A stretch of DNA of 64,000 nucleotides from Diphasiastrum complanatum (Eukaryota; Streptophyta; Lycopodiopsida; Lycopodiales; Lycopodiaceae), in contig CM055099.1 in NCBI GenBank assembly GCA_029204225.1, positions 57,299,982 to 57,363,981 on the forward strand, read 5' to 3'. Under the pieces are notes generated by a model. The model made no database searches. It worked only from the letters and a program-made list of their open reading frames with translations, and was not told the DNA's origin. Shown here piece after piece: positions 44,661 to 57,301 of the stretch (position 1 is the first letter of the stretch; every line of letters begins with the position of its first letter). Made by a program: the position numbers and the translations under genes.

Positions 44661-47600
44661 TCACTTATGCTTGAAAAAAGCAGCATAAATAATGGAAGCT
44701 ATAGAAACAAAAAGGGCTAAGAAATCGAAGAGCAATGCCGATTGTGCTTGCTCACTAAGAGGCATATTGCGGCCACCCAGAATATCAACAGGGTCACGAC
44801 TCTCATACTCATAATCTTTGGAATTCCAAGATGAGCCGGGTCCAGCTCCTTCCTGAGTTTTGTCTACCTCATAAGGCCAGAGAAATTGCCCCCCTTGCTG
44901 TTTAGATATTTCCTGAGCTAACTTCCAGTCGTAAAATTGCCGTTCCTCTACACTGCTCAAAACATTGTAGGCTTCCTTCAGGCGTACAAACTTCTGTGCA
45001 GCAACTTCTAGAGGTAATGATGTGGTGTCGGGGTGATACTCCTTCGAGAGTCTTCTGTAGGCGGTTTTTATCTCATCCAGATCTGCTGTAGGAGACACTC
45101 CCAAATATCTGCAGATTAAACTCTTCAGAATGTCAGGCAGTCAAATTTTATAAGTAAACCAGCACTTCTACAATAATCAAAAGTTGTTCTGATCGCATAA
45201 GGCCAACATGTGATTACAGCGATGTGACAAGACCAGCAATTTCACAAGCTGTGAAGCAGTTTGGTCAACTTCTTTTTGGATACACAAAGTCCAAATAACA
45301 ATAATGCCAATTGGAGATGCTAAGGGGAAAAACAAGTGCAAAAAATTGAGTAGCTCTTTGACAAATATACTCTTTACCAAGAAACATTTTAAATTAAGAC
45401 TCCAAAAAACGCTATTATGTCTACTGTCATTGATTTCACTTCAAGAACCTAAAGCATACTTTTCACCTGAGAATGGGTTCTCAGGAATAGTTCCTGTAAC
45501 AAGTTAAGATTTGACCACAACAAATAAGGTCCACATTCAAATTCAAATTCTATGTTAGTAGTCGCATTCACAAGAGTCAGAATGATACATATCTTCATAA
45601 GAAAGAAAACAAATCACTTACTAACCAGGCAGCGCTGCAATGTGGTCTCTGACACACTGTGACAAAGTCATCGCATCTGTGTTTCACAAGCTAAAGAGCT
45701 GGTACAGTTCAGGCCTAATTTAAAGCACACAGGCGAGACATGTTACAATTAGGTAGCCTATAAGATTTTTCCCTTCGAGCTAATGAAGAAAACCTCAATG
45801 GATTGGTCCTATGGCTTGAAGAGGATGTCTCTGAATAATGTGTTTAGTTAATTGGATAATTGTCGGTGGAAAAAGCATCCCTGCAAGGATACAATTATTA
45901 CTTAACCAATTCGAAAATCAATATCATCCTGTGGCAAGATTAACAACAACCTTAGCTACAGAAGAATTTGGAATTTTCAAGAAATTATTAAAACCCTGTC
46001 CGAAAAAAAGCTCCACAGGCAATAGTATGGCCAAAATCCTCACCCATAAAGGCTATGGTAATCATAGCAAAGGTGCTCTACCCCAAGCCCCTGTACCCAG
46101 CGGGAACCAGGAGATCGGGCCCACAGTAACAAGTTATGAACAAAGTTGTTTTTACTGTTCCAGGAGTATTTTCGACCAAAGATTAACTATATCCAGAGTC
46201 ACAAGAAAAAACCTGACCGTCAGGAGATGAATTGCATCATTGAAGAATATTCCTAGAGATTTTGGAAGCTAAAGACTTAGAGACAATTTGCATCTATTAC
46301 GAGATAAGGGGGATGCAATGTCAGGCAATCTAGTTTTCAGTATCATGGATAGAGAGACCAATCTGTCGAAAACTTATAGAAAGATTTGTAGAACCCCAGG
46401 TTATTTCCTACAATTTATTAAAAATTATTTTTATATGATAAATTAATAGTACATCTTCCTTGTTTACGCAGACCTTTGGCAGATAACACTATTTCATATG
46501 ATACTAAATGAATCCTTTGGTCATTCTGAATATACGATTACAAAGTCCCTATTACATTGGAAGATCCTACAATATGGCATAACAACTTAGGACACCGATA
46601 ATGGCCTTCATGCTTTCATACCTTTGGTCATTTGTCAAGTGGACTCACACAGGTCACTACTTGGAACATGCCAGTACCCCAAGTGTAGCTTGGTTAAGAC
46701 ATTCATCAATGTCACTCTGTTATTTGGCATTCCATTCAAGTACACATCCAAGACTTACCAAGTTGTACAATAAAAACGTTTGGAATTTTTCATTTGATTG
46801 AAAAAGCTTCAGTGAAAATAAGTGTTTTCAAATTTAAGAGAAAAACCTTCAGAGTTAGGAAACAGATGATGATCTCAAAAAATTCAATGAGCATCGAGGA
46901 GGGCTAAATCAAAAGATGGTGACATCTTATGAAGAAAATTGCATTCTCATAGTTCAAAACTATGAACTTCGAAGTACTACATTGAGTGATCATGGAGTTG
47001 ATGCATGGCTATTGCATCTATAATACAACTCAATCCCGAATCTAAAAATTTTTCATGGTATGAGGCATGTGTCATGTAACTTGCAAAGACTAGTTTGCCA
47101 ACATAACCCAGACTTCCATGTCGAACTTGTATAAGGCCCCTGAGGGAGGTCAATAATTATGGTTAGAATTTCCACCTGTTTCATGATTGATTCTATGATC
47201 CCTACTGAGATTAAGCATCTTCCCAGCACCTCTATATCTCGCAGAATGCCCTTGAACGAGTCACAGCAGTTACATTTACTTCACAGTAAAAGTTTTCATC
47301 AAATTATTTGAACTAAAAATAGGAATCCATTCCAAAGTGCAAAATTCCAATCCAAACAATTCGCTCACCCGGTCCATAATTGGAAATTCTACATAATTTT
47401 TATGGCCCATAAAGTTTTGTACAGCTTGCAAAAGTTTTGATTCAACAGCCCAACTTATTTCGGAAAATGATGCCTGGAAGCTTTCTACCAAACATCTTAA
47501 TTTTTTTTGGGTAAGGGTAAGTCGATTCGTGCTCAACTTCTCCTTAGGGAATGGTGTTTCGAAAAACATTTACTGGTGGTTCGGGTATTTTTCGAAGTAC

Positions 47601-48162
47601 GTTCTGCCGTAACTTCTCATATGACTCTTACCAGAAGTATTTGTCTCTAGGAAAGCCATTCCTCACTAACTGTTAATGAGATTAATCCCCTTAACACCAC
47701 AGGTAAGGCAGGCAAGAATAAAAAAACATTTTTGGGAAAAGGCCCCAGAAACGCAATCAGCTTGAAAAGATAGGGAACTCACTGGTAATGAGTGCCAGAA
47801 GCCTTCAATATAAGACCTACAAGAGCATCTCTCAGGGCAGCACCGGACTGATCTTGCGGCTCCTTAATGGGATCATGAGATGAATTCGACTCCGAGCCAG
47901 AAGGCAGTGACGAAGGAGACTCGTCCCCTCCAATCCAACCCTCAGTTGAGGATCCCCAGTGTATCCTTGTATCCACAAACTTGCTTCTGTCCTGTGAATT
48001 GTTATTAGTCCTTTTGGCGGATGAGGTAGAATTCGCTGGTGATGAATCCGCGCAACAACGGAAGCGAGATAATCTGACAGAAGCGAGTGTTGGAGAGCCG
48101 TTTGTAGGAAAACCAGAATTAGGGAAAGCTGCAGGATGCGAGGTGGTGGCCAAGCTTGACAT
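44661..48162 (-). CDS. ndhT: Chloroplast NDH complex J-domain subunit NdhT (CRRJ)
   Basis: Two exons: 48162-47783 and 45108-44661, with an intron of 2674 bp (CA|GTGAGT ... CTGCAG|ATA) joining in phase to give THYQYLGVSPTADLDE. The product is 275 residues. Residues 1 to about 40 are Ser/Thr/Pro-rich with basic residues (a chloroplast transit peptide). The J domain begins at about 126 with HPD at 152-154 in RRLSKEYHPD, then LKEAYNVLSSVEERQFYDW. A C-terminal membrane segment is at about 252-272 (LLFDFLALFVSIASIIYAAF). Transit peptide, one J domain, the DPVDILGG segment and a C-terminal anchor match NdhT/CRRJ of the ferredoxin-binding part of the thylakoid NDH complex, which runs cyclic electron flow around photosystem I; the Arabidopsis protein is about 250 residues. 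Family assignment is from memory of the architecture. No lesions, so probably functional. Other chloroplast J proteins are the alternative. Confidence 0.82.
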
Positions 48163-49198
48163 GGTGATATAAACTTGTGAAGGAACAACTAGTTATTGGT
48201 GTAACACAGTGTAAAGGATGAGAATAGAAAAAGTAAAGTTAGTCACTGGCCATCTAATAGATTAGAAAAAGTAAAGTTAGTCATATTGGCCATCCAATGT
48301 TAACATCTTGATGATCCATCATCTAATGTTCACATGTTGATCATCTAATAGTTTTTACATGTTGATCATCTAATAATGTTCTTATCTTAAGATCCATGAT
48401 CTTATGCTCAATTTAAGATGATGGTGGGTGATGCCACCATCTTATCTTATCTTCCCACCGTTAAAAATCTTTTAAGGATCTTTGGGATCTCATGAGTGTC
48501 ATTATGGTGGGTGATGGTTGAAAATACCTAGTCTTGAATGTAAAGAGACCTAGTCTTGAGTGTTTATATGTGTGGACAAATATGGTACTTGTATGGGTAT
48601 GGATAATGGTTTCACATTTGTCCATTGGAAGGAAACAAAGGGCTGATTTCTACCTTTTGGACTAGTTTAAGTTGCCATTATTTGGCACATGAGGTGACAG
48701 GTCCTTTGTCTTGCAATGTGAAAGTAGTTATTTTGTTTTAAGAAAAATAGATCAATAGCAAGGTTGGGATTCAAACAAGCCAATCAACTTGCAGCACTCC
48801 ATTTAACATTGGCCAAGTGTGAAAGAAGGTTGATTCGTTGCCCATCACTTTCCATGGCCTAAAATGGGTGGCAAGAGAAAGGGCCAAGCAAAGGCAATTG
48901 GTGCTAGTTTGAAATCACCCTTATTGAGCTTAAGGAAATAGGTTTAATAAGTGAAAATAGTTGTCTTGAAGACACAGAGTGTTCAGCTACATTAGTTAAA
49001 GTGCTAACATTATTGAGTATCTTGAGCCAAAAGAATGACACCAAGAAGGATTACCCCATCTATTTTCCAGGAGGAGAACCAAGGATAAAACTAGGATGCA
49101 AAACAAGAGAACCAAAGGGAACGGATGGTGGCTTAAACCTACCCAACTAATGGGGGGGGCTAGATCAAACGGATCTACCCCCCAAAGCTATGGACCAA

Positions 49199-49201
<3 letters not shown>
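48163..49201. other. Upstream region of ndhT, with short direct repeats
   Basis: AGAAAAAGTAAAGTTAGTCA occurs at about 48220 and again at about 48265. ACATGTTGATCATCTAATA occurs at about 48330 and 48358. No coding sequence seen. The promoter of the minus-strand gene must lie here, but no element was pinned down. Confidence 0.5.

Positions 49202-49268
<67 letters not shown>
49202..49268. repeat. (GA)n microsatellite, about 33 units
   Basis: Uninterrupted GA run. Confidence 0.98.
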
Positions 49269-49270
<2 letters not shown>

Positions 49271-49599
49271 TGTCACTCCAACAACATGTACCTACCACTC
49301 CCACGATCAAGTTCCCTCCAAGGGAGACCTAAAATTTTCAAACTAGCACGGCGGCATGCTAGCTTTTACAACTTCATGAACAATCCTTTTCTGATAAAAG
49401 TAAACCTATATTTGTAGAGTAACAAAGTATTTTGTGATAGACCTATTTAAATTCGATGGATAGTCAAAAATTTTAAGTATGCAACAAACCACAATTCTTG
49501 TTCTTAAAAAATCATATAATGGCATAGAAAAAGTAGCACACCATGTGTTACCATTTTGTTGGATTATGAGTAGAAGAAACTCGCAAAAAATTTACTCCC

Positions 49600-50940
49600 A
49601 AAATGTCAAAACCCTCCAAGATTTATGCACGCTAAAATAACAAATAGTTTGCATTATTTCTCTAATCTTGTATTCAATTCTAATCTTAGATCCAATGAGG
49701 CTCAACACTTCATTATAGATATAAGTGTCCTTAGAAGATGATTCACTTATTCTCATAGCAAGTTTACAAAATGCCTCAAAGCATGAAAAATCATAATCAT
49801 CCAGCTCATAAAGTCTTACTTGCATACAGTTTGAGAGCAAGTAGATGGATATACCAATCATATGTGGTACAACTTGGAAAGTGCAAGTTAGGTGCTCTAG
49901 CGAAAGCACATGCCTCCCTTACATAACCACCTTTTGCCAAAGATTTAGGAATCTCAAGAGTAGTCGACTCCTTGCACATAGTATCCATAAAATGGTGATT
50001 GGAAAAATCCAATTCCTCTTGTGTTATCTCCTCCTCGGCCATCAATCGACCATGAATGGCTCTCGCATAAGCATCAAGCCTAAAAATCCTTTCAAACTTG
50101 ATCCCTCTTGCAATGATTTTGCCACTCTTCATGATCAAGCAAGCATCTCTAACAAATCTAACAAAGAAGCCTTTGTCCTAAAGTTGCCAACACTCAACAA
50201 ATTCCTTGTTATGCTAGGAACATAAAGAACACCCTCAAGCTTGGCCTTTTTGGTAGATCCAAGACACATATGGACTAACCCCTCTCCCTCAATCTTGAAT
50301 TCACAACCATTTGCATCAAGAATGAATTTATTAGACCCAACAAAAGGAAATAGGTGAAAGGAATACTCTTTGTGACTTGTCATGTGTGAGATAGCCCCAC
50401 TATCTATCCAACAAGGCTCATCTTCACCTTTGAAGCTTGTTGAAGGAAAATTGGATACCGTAAGTGACTCTTCAAGGTCACTCTTACCAGTTTCTTGAAC
50501 TTGATTTGATTGCTTGCCTTGTGTCTCCTTCCTTTTAAAGCACTCCTTTGCCAAATGCCCTCCTAAGTAGCACTTGAATCTTTTACTTGCCTCCAATAGG
50601 TAGCCTCCTATTGATGCCATGATGAGGAAGTACTTGTACACAAAGTACACACTTGTCAAATGATTCTACAAATTGATTTTGTGATCCTCAAGAAACTATA
50701 TTGAAAAAATCAAAATCTAGAAAGATCTACAAAAGATCTAGATCACAAATCTTTGATTCAATCCTCACCAAAATCTAGTCACCTTGGAAAAATAGACCTT
50801 GCCTAGATCAAAAAGATTAAGGCTCACAAGAATTGAATAAAAACACACACAAATCAAATCCAAACACTCCTATTGGACTCATTCACATCCAAAGACTCTA
50901 ACCTTAAGATTTGGATTGGATTTGATAAGCTTTGATACCA
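49600..50940 (-). pseudogene. Ty1/copia remnant D (zinc knuckle, protease, pre-integrase)
   Basis: Right to left: a primer-site variant GCTTTGATACCAATC at about 50926-50940 (minus strand TTGGTATCAAAGC); a shortened gag; a damaged knuckle FKCYLGGHLAKECFKRKE whose first Cys pair is incomplete; protease CWIDSGAISHMTSHKEYS at about 50410; VLYVPSITRNLLSVGNF at about 50210; then GKIIARGIKFERIFRLDAYA (50120-50065) before the text becomes unrecognisable. Most of gag and all of RT are missing. Sequence right of 50945 may be its LTR. Confidence 0.8.
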
Positions 50941-50944
50941 ATCT

Positions 50945-51943
50945 ATGTCCTAGTTTTCCATTAACCTTGACTAGCTTGAACAATTTGAAGAAATTGGCAT
51001 CTAGAGATTCACCAAGATCTCAACCAAGATTGTACACTCAAATGTGGAATTTTCACAATTCTAGAAACTCAATGGGATCACAACTCGACCCTCAAACTCT
51101 CACGAAGAAAGCTTGACTAGAATAAATTTGATCTTCATACAATCACATGTCAATTCTACATACAAAAAATTGAGAATTTTGACCAAGCAACACAAGATCT
51201 ATCCTCCTCTTCACAATTTGATCTATGATAAGACTTGAAAAACCAATTTTGGGCCACCTGAAACTCCTATCAAGAATGTAAAATAAAGTACAATCAGGAC
51301 AATAAATTGATTTATTCAATCCACATGAGTGACTGGTTGCATTGCTATAAACAATTTTATCACCAAATGCAAGCTAGAATTGATGCTATCTTGATATGCA
51401 AGCAAGAGCAATGGAAAGCAAAGTGTAAATGATCAAATAGACTCCACGCATGTGAACTACAACCTGTTGTATGGAAAGAGACTAGAGAGAAATTTTTTAA
51501 CATTAATAAAAGCATTGGATCCACCAAAATGCATGCAAATAGAGAGATAGACTAGCTTGATGCAAAATCCTCAAGATCTTTTAAAATTGTTCTTACCAAA
51601 TGAGCTCCAAATTGGAGTATTTAAAAATATAAATTATGGCCATCCAATCTAATTGCACCTCTTGAAAAAAGATAGAATCTAGCAAAATGCATTCTAACTT
51701 GGAAAACTTTGCTATTTTTCTTAATAGCTTTTGGAATTATGTACAAGATAACCTATGCCTATGCTTCACATGTGGGAATAAGCTCCACACCTGTGGAATT
51801 CTATAAAAATTTGGTCTTAATCAAGCTATATTTTACATTTTTCTCACATTGATTAGGCATCTAACCTCACCCCAAAACTTGAAAAGAAGCATAATATACT
51901 TTTTGCACACTCTACGAAGTTAAAGATGTGTCTTATAAGTTAT
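50945..51943 (-). other. Possible LTR of copia remnant D, otherwise nothing
   Basis: It begins next to the minus-strand primer-site variant and contains no ORF of note. A TG start for the LTR could not be fixed. It ends where the next element's 5' LTR begins. Confidence 0.3.
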
Positions 51944-52970
51944 TGAAAAAACAAAATGTTTATAACCACAAAGCCTTGCTAGCTTTCAACCCTCCGCCTG
52001 ACACGAAACACCAAGACGAATGGTTCGCGAACATGAAAGTCAAAGGAGACGATCACGAACGGTTTGTGAACACAAAAGATTCACGAACGAGAATCTTTTG
52101 CGGTCTGGCACGAGAATCTTTTGCGGTCCAGTACGAGAGAAAGGCAGACGAGCAAAATGAAACCAACAATGGAAACGGAACCAACGATGGAAATGAAACC
52201 AACGAAGGAAACGAAACCAATGTCGTGAAACCTTCTCCTGCCCTTCATGCTCCAAAGAGCACCAGTGAGATTATGCAAGTACCCAGAAGTACAGATGTCT
52301 GATCTGATGGCATGATGTTAGCAGATACATTTTAGGTCGTGGCTAATCTGCCACTCTTGTAATTTTCTGATTAGTTGTAGGTGTTTAGTCACTCTAATCT
52401 TAAAGGTACATAGAACGACTATATACTTGTTGGATGATACTTGACACGAGATAACAGAATTCACATACAGTGTAATGAAGTAGTCTGATGCTAGTAAGCA
52501 ATCAAGACGAAATAATAGAATACATGTCCGCCTGCGCGCAAAGACAATTCTGTCTAGGATCTGTAGATCCAACTGTCCGCTAGTAAAGTGAGACGATTAC
52601 TCGTGAGAGAACTGTGTTTCTCCCACGCCAACGCACTGTGTGGATTTGCATGCAGTGCTTGAAGAATCAGAGAAAGATCAATATAGATGATTTTCTTGTC
52701 GTGTCTGATCTCGAATTCAAATGTGTCTGCTGTTATTCGTGTGTCTGAACTCTCTTGTTCATTTTTATTCCGCACCTTGGTTGAAACTACGTTGAATGTT
52801 GTATTAATTTTATAAACGTAGATCAGTAGTGCCTGACTACATTCTGGAGGACTGTAGGAGTGATTCAGCTGGTAGTGTCCAGCGATCGCATCTGAACTCC
52901 ATCCGAAATGCATTGAGTCGTGGTTGAGTCGCGGTCGCAACAGTTTCGCGATTCCTCCTTCCGATTCTCA
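51944..52970 (+). repeat. 5' LTR of copia element E
   Basis: It begins TGAAAAAACAAAATGTTTAT and ends CCGATTCTCA, about 1027 bp. It matches the 3' LTR at 57302 over about 850 bp with scattered substitutions and small indels. It carries an internal duplication of CACGAGAATCTTTTGCGGTC (about 52082-52130) that the 3' LTR has in collapsed form. The same family gives the lone LTR at 36713 and the fragment at 32623. Confidence 0.88.
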
Positions 52971-52975
52971 TCAGA

Positions 52976-53043
52976 GGTATCAGAGCATATCACACTCTTC
53001 AGTGGTGTCAGAGCATATCACACTCTTGAGTGGTATCAGAGCC
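52976..53043 (+). repeat. Tandemly triplicated primer-binding site
   Basis: Three starts of a 28-bp unit at 52976, 53004 and 53032, reading GGTATCAGAGC, GGTGTCAGAGC and GGTATCAGAGC. The first two are followed by ATATCACACTCTTCAGT or ATATCACACTCTTGAGT. The third, preceded by T, gives TGGTATCAGAGCCAGG, the standard initiator-Met tRNA site. The first lies 5 bp from the LTR end, the usual position; the last is displaced by 56 bp. Confidence 0.85.
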
Positions 53044-53099
53044 AGGTTATCTTGTTATAGTATGATGTAGCCAAGAAGCTATCTGATCTAGGAGGCCAA

Positions 53100-56000
53100 G
53101 CATTCAGACAAACAACCATCAACAAAACAACAGACTTCAGAAACAATGGCTTCAATCAGCAACATACAGAGCAAGATCTGCACAATTCTTGATTCTTCAG
53201 GATCCAACTTTTGTATCCTGGAAAGTTAAGACATCTTTGATACTCGAGGGCGAAGGACTCTTCCCCTGGGTGGATGGCACAGAAGAAATGCCTACGACAA
53301 CAAGCAAGGAGCTACGCGAGTGGAGGGAGAAAAACGACAAGGCAGTAGCCTTGCTATCATCTTCCATCGACGATAGCCTCACACTTGACCTGGCTACACT
53401 CTCCAGAGAAGTCAAATCATGATGCTAGAAGATCAGTTGACGAATCTACAGTGGGATGGAAAAGACCTTACTTATTTCGTAAGAAAGATGAAGGATCTGT
53501 TTCTATCGCTACATAACTCTGGAGCAGAGAATACAGTGTCAGCTGAGAAGTAGCTCACCTACCTGTTGAGAGCCTTACCTAGTTCATTCCAAACAACGAG
53601 GATCCTACTCGCGAAAGATCCTACCTTGAACCTCGAAAAGGCAATTGTCGAGAGGAAGTCGAGGCTAGAGAACACCTTGATCACAAGGATGGTTCTGACC
53701 AAGCCCTCTACAGCAACAAAGAAAACTCCAAAAAACAATTTAAGCCTAAGAGGGAGTCGAATCAGAGGCAGGATCATGATCAGCAAGCAGAAGGGACCAG
53801 CAAGAGCAATTGGAAGAGCAAAGGGAGGTCCAAGCAACAAGGTGCAGACAAGAAGACTTGCGTGAGATGCAGAAGAGACGGGCGTACAGTAGATACATGT
53901 TGGCTCAATCTCAAGATTGAGCATATCCATTGCCACAAGAAGGGTCATGCAGCCGTGGATTGTCGCCAGATTCCGAGAAACAAATTAGCACAAAACAGAC
54001 AGGAGAACAGTAACAGTTCATCCTATGTCGAGGAGCCCGAGAGCTCAAAAATGGGCGAAGAAAGAACGAACAGAAATTGTTCGACCGCCTATATCTGTGA
54101 AGACATGTGTGCAGCGTCAACATCTGACTCACATGAGGTGATTCTAGACTCAAGAGCCACCTCACACTTCGTGACATCAAGACGAATAATGTCTGATTTC
54201 AGAAGTGCAGATCCTTCAAGATTTATAGTTCTTGGAGATGGATCTAAGCATCACGTGAACGATATTTGTTCACTATGGCTCAATACCAATGGCATAGACA
54301 GACGCCTTCAAGACGTTTTGTTCGTGCCCACACTGCAGCAATATTTTCTTTCTGTAGCAAGAATAGCAGATGCAGGGATGCATGTAACGTTTACTGACGA
54401 AGCATGCAACGTGGGTCATGTCAGTACCAGTACTCTGATCGCTCAAGGAAGAAGGAAAGGGAACCTATATCATCTGAAGGTACCCCTACCTGCAAATCAG
54501 GTGCATCAGACTCATGATGACCAGCCAGACATTCTGTGACACAGAAGACTATGCCACATGAACTCAATGGCACTTTACCAAACAAGCCATCATGGAGCAA
54601 TAACAGGGGTCAGCATCTCGAATGCAACCAGATCGACCACCTATTAAGCATGTTTGAAGGGGAGGGCAAGATGTCACGCACACCATTCATTAAAGACTCC
54701 TACAGAACGACAAAGATTCTGGAGCTAGTGCATTTTGACATCTGCGGGCCATTCAATGTGATCTCAGTAGGAGGTTCAAAGTATTATATAACCTTCATTG
54801 ATGATTATAGCAAATTTGCTAGAGTGTATTTTATTCAAAAGCACTTGATAAATTCACAGAATATGTGAATTGGGCTGAAAGATGTACATGCAGCAAAGTG
54901 AAGCAGATCAAAACAGATCGAGGTGGCGAATACATCTGGAATCACTTCAATGACTTATGCAATGATCGTGGCATCATTCATAGAAGAACTATAGCCTACA
55001 CATCGCAGCACAATGGTGTTGCAGAAAGGAAGAACAGAACCCTGATGGAAGCAACCAGATGCATGATGGCCTACTCAAAGGCTCCAAGGGTACTGTGGGC
55101 TGAAGCAGTAGCTACAGCCGCATACATCCATAACAGAACAGGCAAGTCTGGTGTCCCACACATGACACCACATGAGCTATGGTGGGGAAGAAAGCCCAAT
55201 CTGTCTCACATCAGAATCTTTGGCTGCGCAGCTTATGCACATATTCCTGATAAGCTTCAAAAGAAGCTTGATGAGAAAGCCGAGCATGGATTTCTGGTAG
55301 GTTATGACAACAATTCGTCATACTACAGAATCTACATGCCAGACACGGACATTGTGAAAACAGTGAGAGAAGTCAGATTCGATGAGAGCAGGACAGTGGC
55401 CAATGACGATTCTGTCAGCTATGAAGTTCTGGAGAGACAGTACTATGACCTGCCACAAGTGACAGAGGGAGCAAAGGACGAACACAAAAATGAAGATTTT
55501 TGAGTCATCTCCCATTCGAGCGACAAATCAGAAGAAGGAAGATTCAAGAGGCAATTTGCTACCGCAGTTCCTGTAAACCAAGATGGTTCCAGACCGAGCA
55601 TAGCATACAAGGGCAAAGGCATTGTTGTCCTAGGAGGATCTCCTAGAAGGTCGACTAGACCACGAAGAGCGCCAGCAAGATATGTGCCAGGAAGCTCAGC
55701 TTCCACAACAGAAGAGTTCTGCGGATTCAGTTGCGAACCATAGACTTTCAAGGAGGCGATTGAAAGTCCAGAGAAGGACAGATGGATCCAAGCCATGAAC
55801 GAAGAGATGGAGTCATGAGGAAGAACCAGGTATGGACTTTGGAGCCATTACCACATAAGCGCAAGACTATCAAATGCAAATGGGTTTTCAAGCTCAAATA
55901 CGGACCAGATGGAAACATCACGAAATATAAGGCAAGACTAGTAGCGAAAGGTTTCTCTCAGAGATATGGTATTGACTACTCTAAAACCTACTCTCCTGTC

Positions 56001-57290
56001 ATCAAACATTCATTCCTACGTCTGTTATTTGCATATGTAGCGGCTTATGACTTAGGATCCACATTGTGGATGAGAAGACAACCTTCTTGCATGGCGAACT
56101 AGACAAAGAGGTCTATATGGATCAACCCCGAGGATTCATCTCGAATTCACTTCCTGACTATGCATGCAAAATGCATAGAGCATCTATGGTCTGAAACGCC
56201 CGACAATGGTACAAGAAGAAAGATCAATCCCTGAAATCATTAGAATTCAAGCCTATGTTGGCTGATTCCAATGTATATGTCAGAGTTTCAAATGGGCAGA
56301 TCATCATTGTGGCTGTATATGTGGATGACACTCTGATACTTTGCAGGAGTGAGCAGCTAATTGCTGAAGTAAAGACAGACATCTCGAAACATTTCAAGAT
56401 CGTAGATCTGGGAGAAGCCAGGTGTTACCTAGGCTTACAAATTGAAAGGGACTATGAAGGAGGTAAGTTATACCTTTACCAGTCCAGATACACCCAGAAG
56501 ATCCTAGAGGACTTTGGGATGGTGAATTGCAAAGGAGCGAATACTCCAATTCTCGCAGGGACGATGCTGACAAGCGACAACTATCCAAAGACTAAGGAAG
56601 AGAGAGAACAAATGCAGCTCACACCTTATAGGAAGCTGATAGGATCACTGATGTACCTTGCAGACAACACATGCCCTGATATTGCTTATGTAGAATTCAG
56701 GATGAGCCAATTCTCCACAAATCTGGGCTTGAATTGGAAGATTGCAAAACACATTTTGCAATATCTTCAATTAACGAGGGACTATTGGTTGTGTTATTGT
56801 CGTGATGCAAATTTCAGGATACTTTCCTACATCGATGCTAGCTGGGCATCTCTCAAGGACGACTGTAAGAGCGTCTCAGGAGGATGCACCATCACATCAG
56901 GAGCAGTAGTTCTCTAGGTCAGCAAGAAGTAGACCATCGTGGCCCAGTCATCTTGCGAAGTAGAATATGTTGCAGCAGCAAAGATGGCCAGCAAGATAAT
57001 CTGGCTAGGCAGATCCTGGACGAATTTGGCGAAACAAGAAACGAGCCTTTGGTCTTGCAGATGGACAACACCTCTGCAATACACCTGACGAAAGATCACG
57101 TGTTCCATTCCAAAACGAAGCACATTGCGATCAAGTACCACTTGATCAGGGATCTAATTGAAAAGAAGATGTTGTAGACCACCTTCATCAGAATGAAAGA
57201 CATGGTTGCTGACATTTTCAACAAAGCCCTAGATAAAGGACTCTTTGAGAGACAGAGGAGCAGTCTCGGGATCATAAAACTACCATGCTT
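53100..57290 (+). pseudogene. Copia element E gag-pol, nearly full length, many stops
   Basis: Domains in order: gag (VSWKVKTSLILEGEGLFPWV, 53206; LTYLLRALPSSFQTTRILLA, 53550); basic stretch; zinc knuckles CVRCRRDGRTVDTC (His ligand lost) and IHCHKKGHAAVDC (first Cys lost), 53855-53960; protease ILDSRATSHFVTSRR, where Gly of Asp-Ser-Gly is now Arg, about 54145; pre-integrase; integrase (HFDICGPFNVISVGGSKYYI, FIDDYSKFARVYF, TDRGGEYIWNHF, AERKNRTLMEA, GRKPNLSHIRIFGCAAYAHI) to 55500; RT from 55790 (CKWVFKLKYGPDGNITKYKA, YVDD at 56318-56329, LGEARCYLGLQIERD); RNase H (SYIDASWASLKDDCKSVSGG, EVEYVAAAKM, MDNTSAIHLTKDHV, DMVADIFNKALD) to 57240. The RT start after 56095 is frameshifted, and stops occur at least at 53420, 53551, 54538, 54866, 55501, 56100, 56194, 56917 and 57175. 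Not autonomous. Confidence 0.95.
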
Positions 57291-57301
57291 TGAGATGGAG
57301 C

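Noticed and set aside
45838-46230. 130-codon ORF inside the ndhT intron
   Set aside because: No motif or relative recognised; likely chance or an old repeat.
53559-53948. 129-codon minus-strand ORF (and the similar one at 33673-33981)
   Set aside because: Antisense of the gag region of the element E family.
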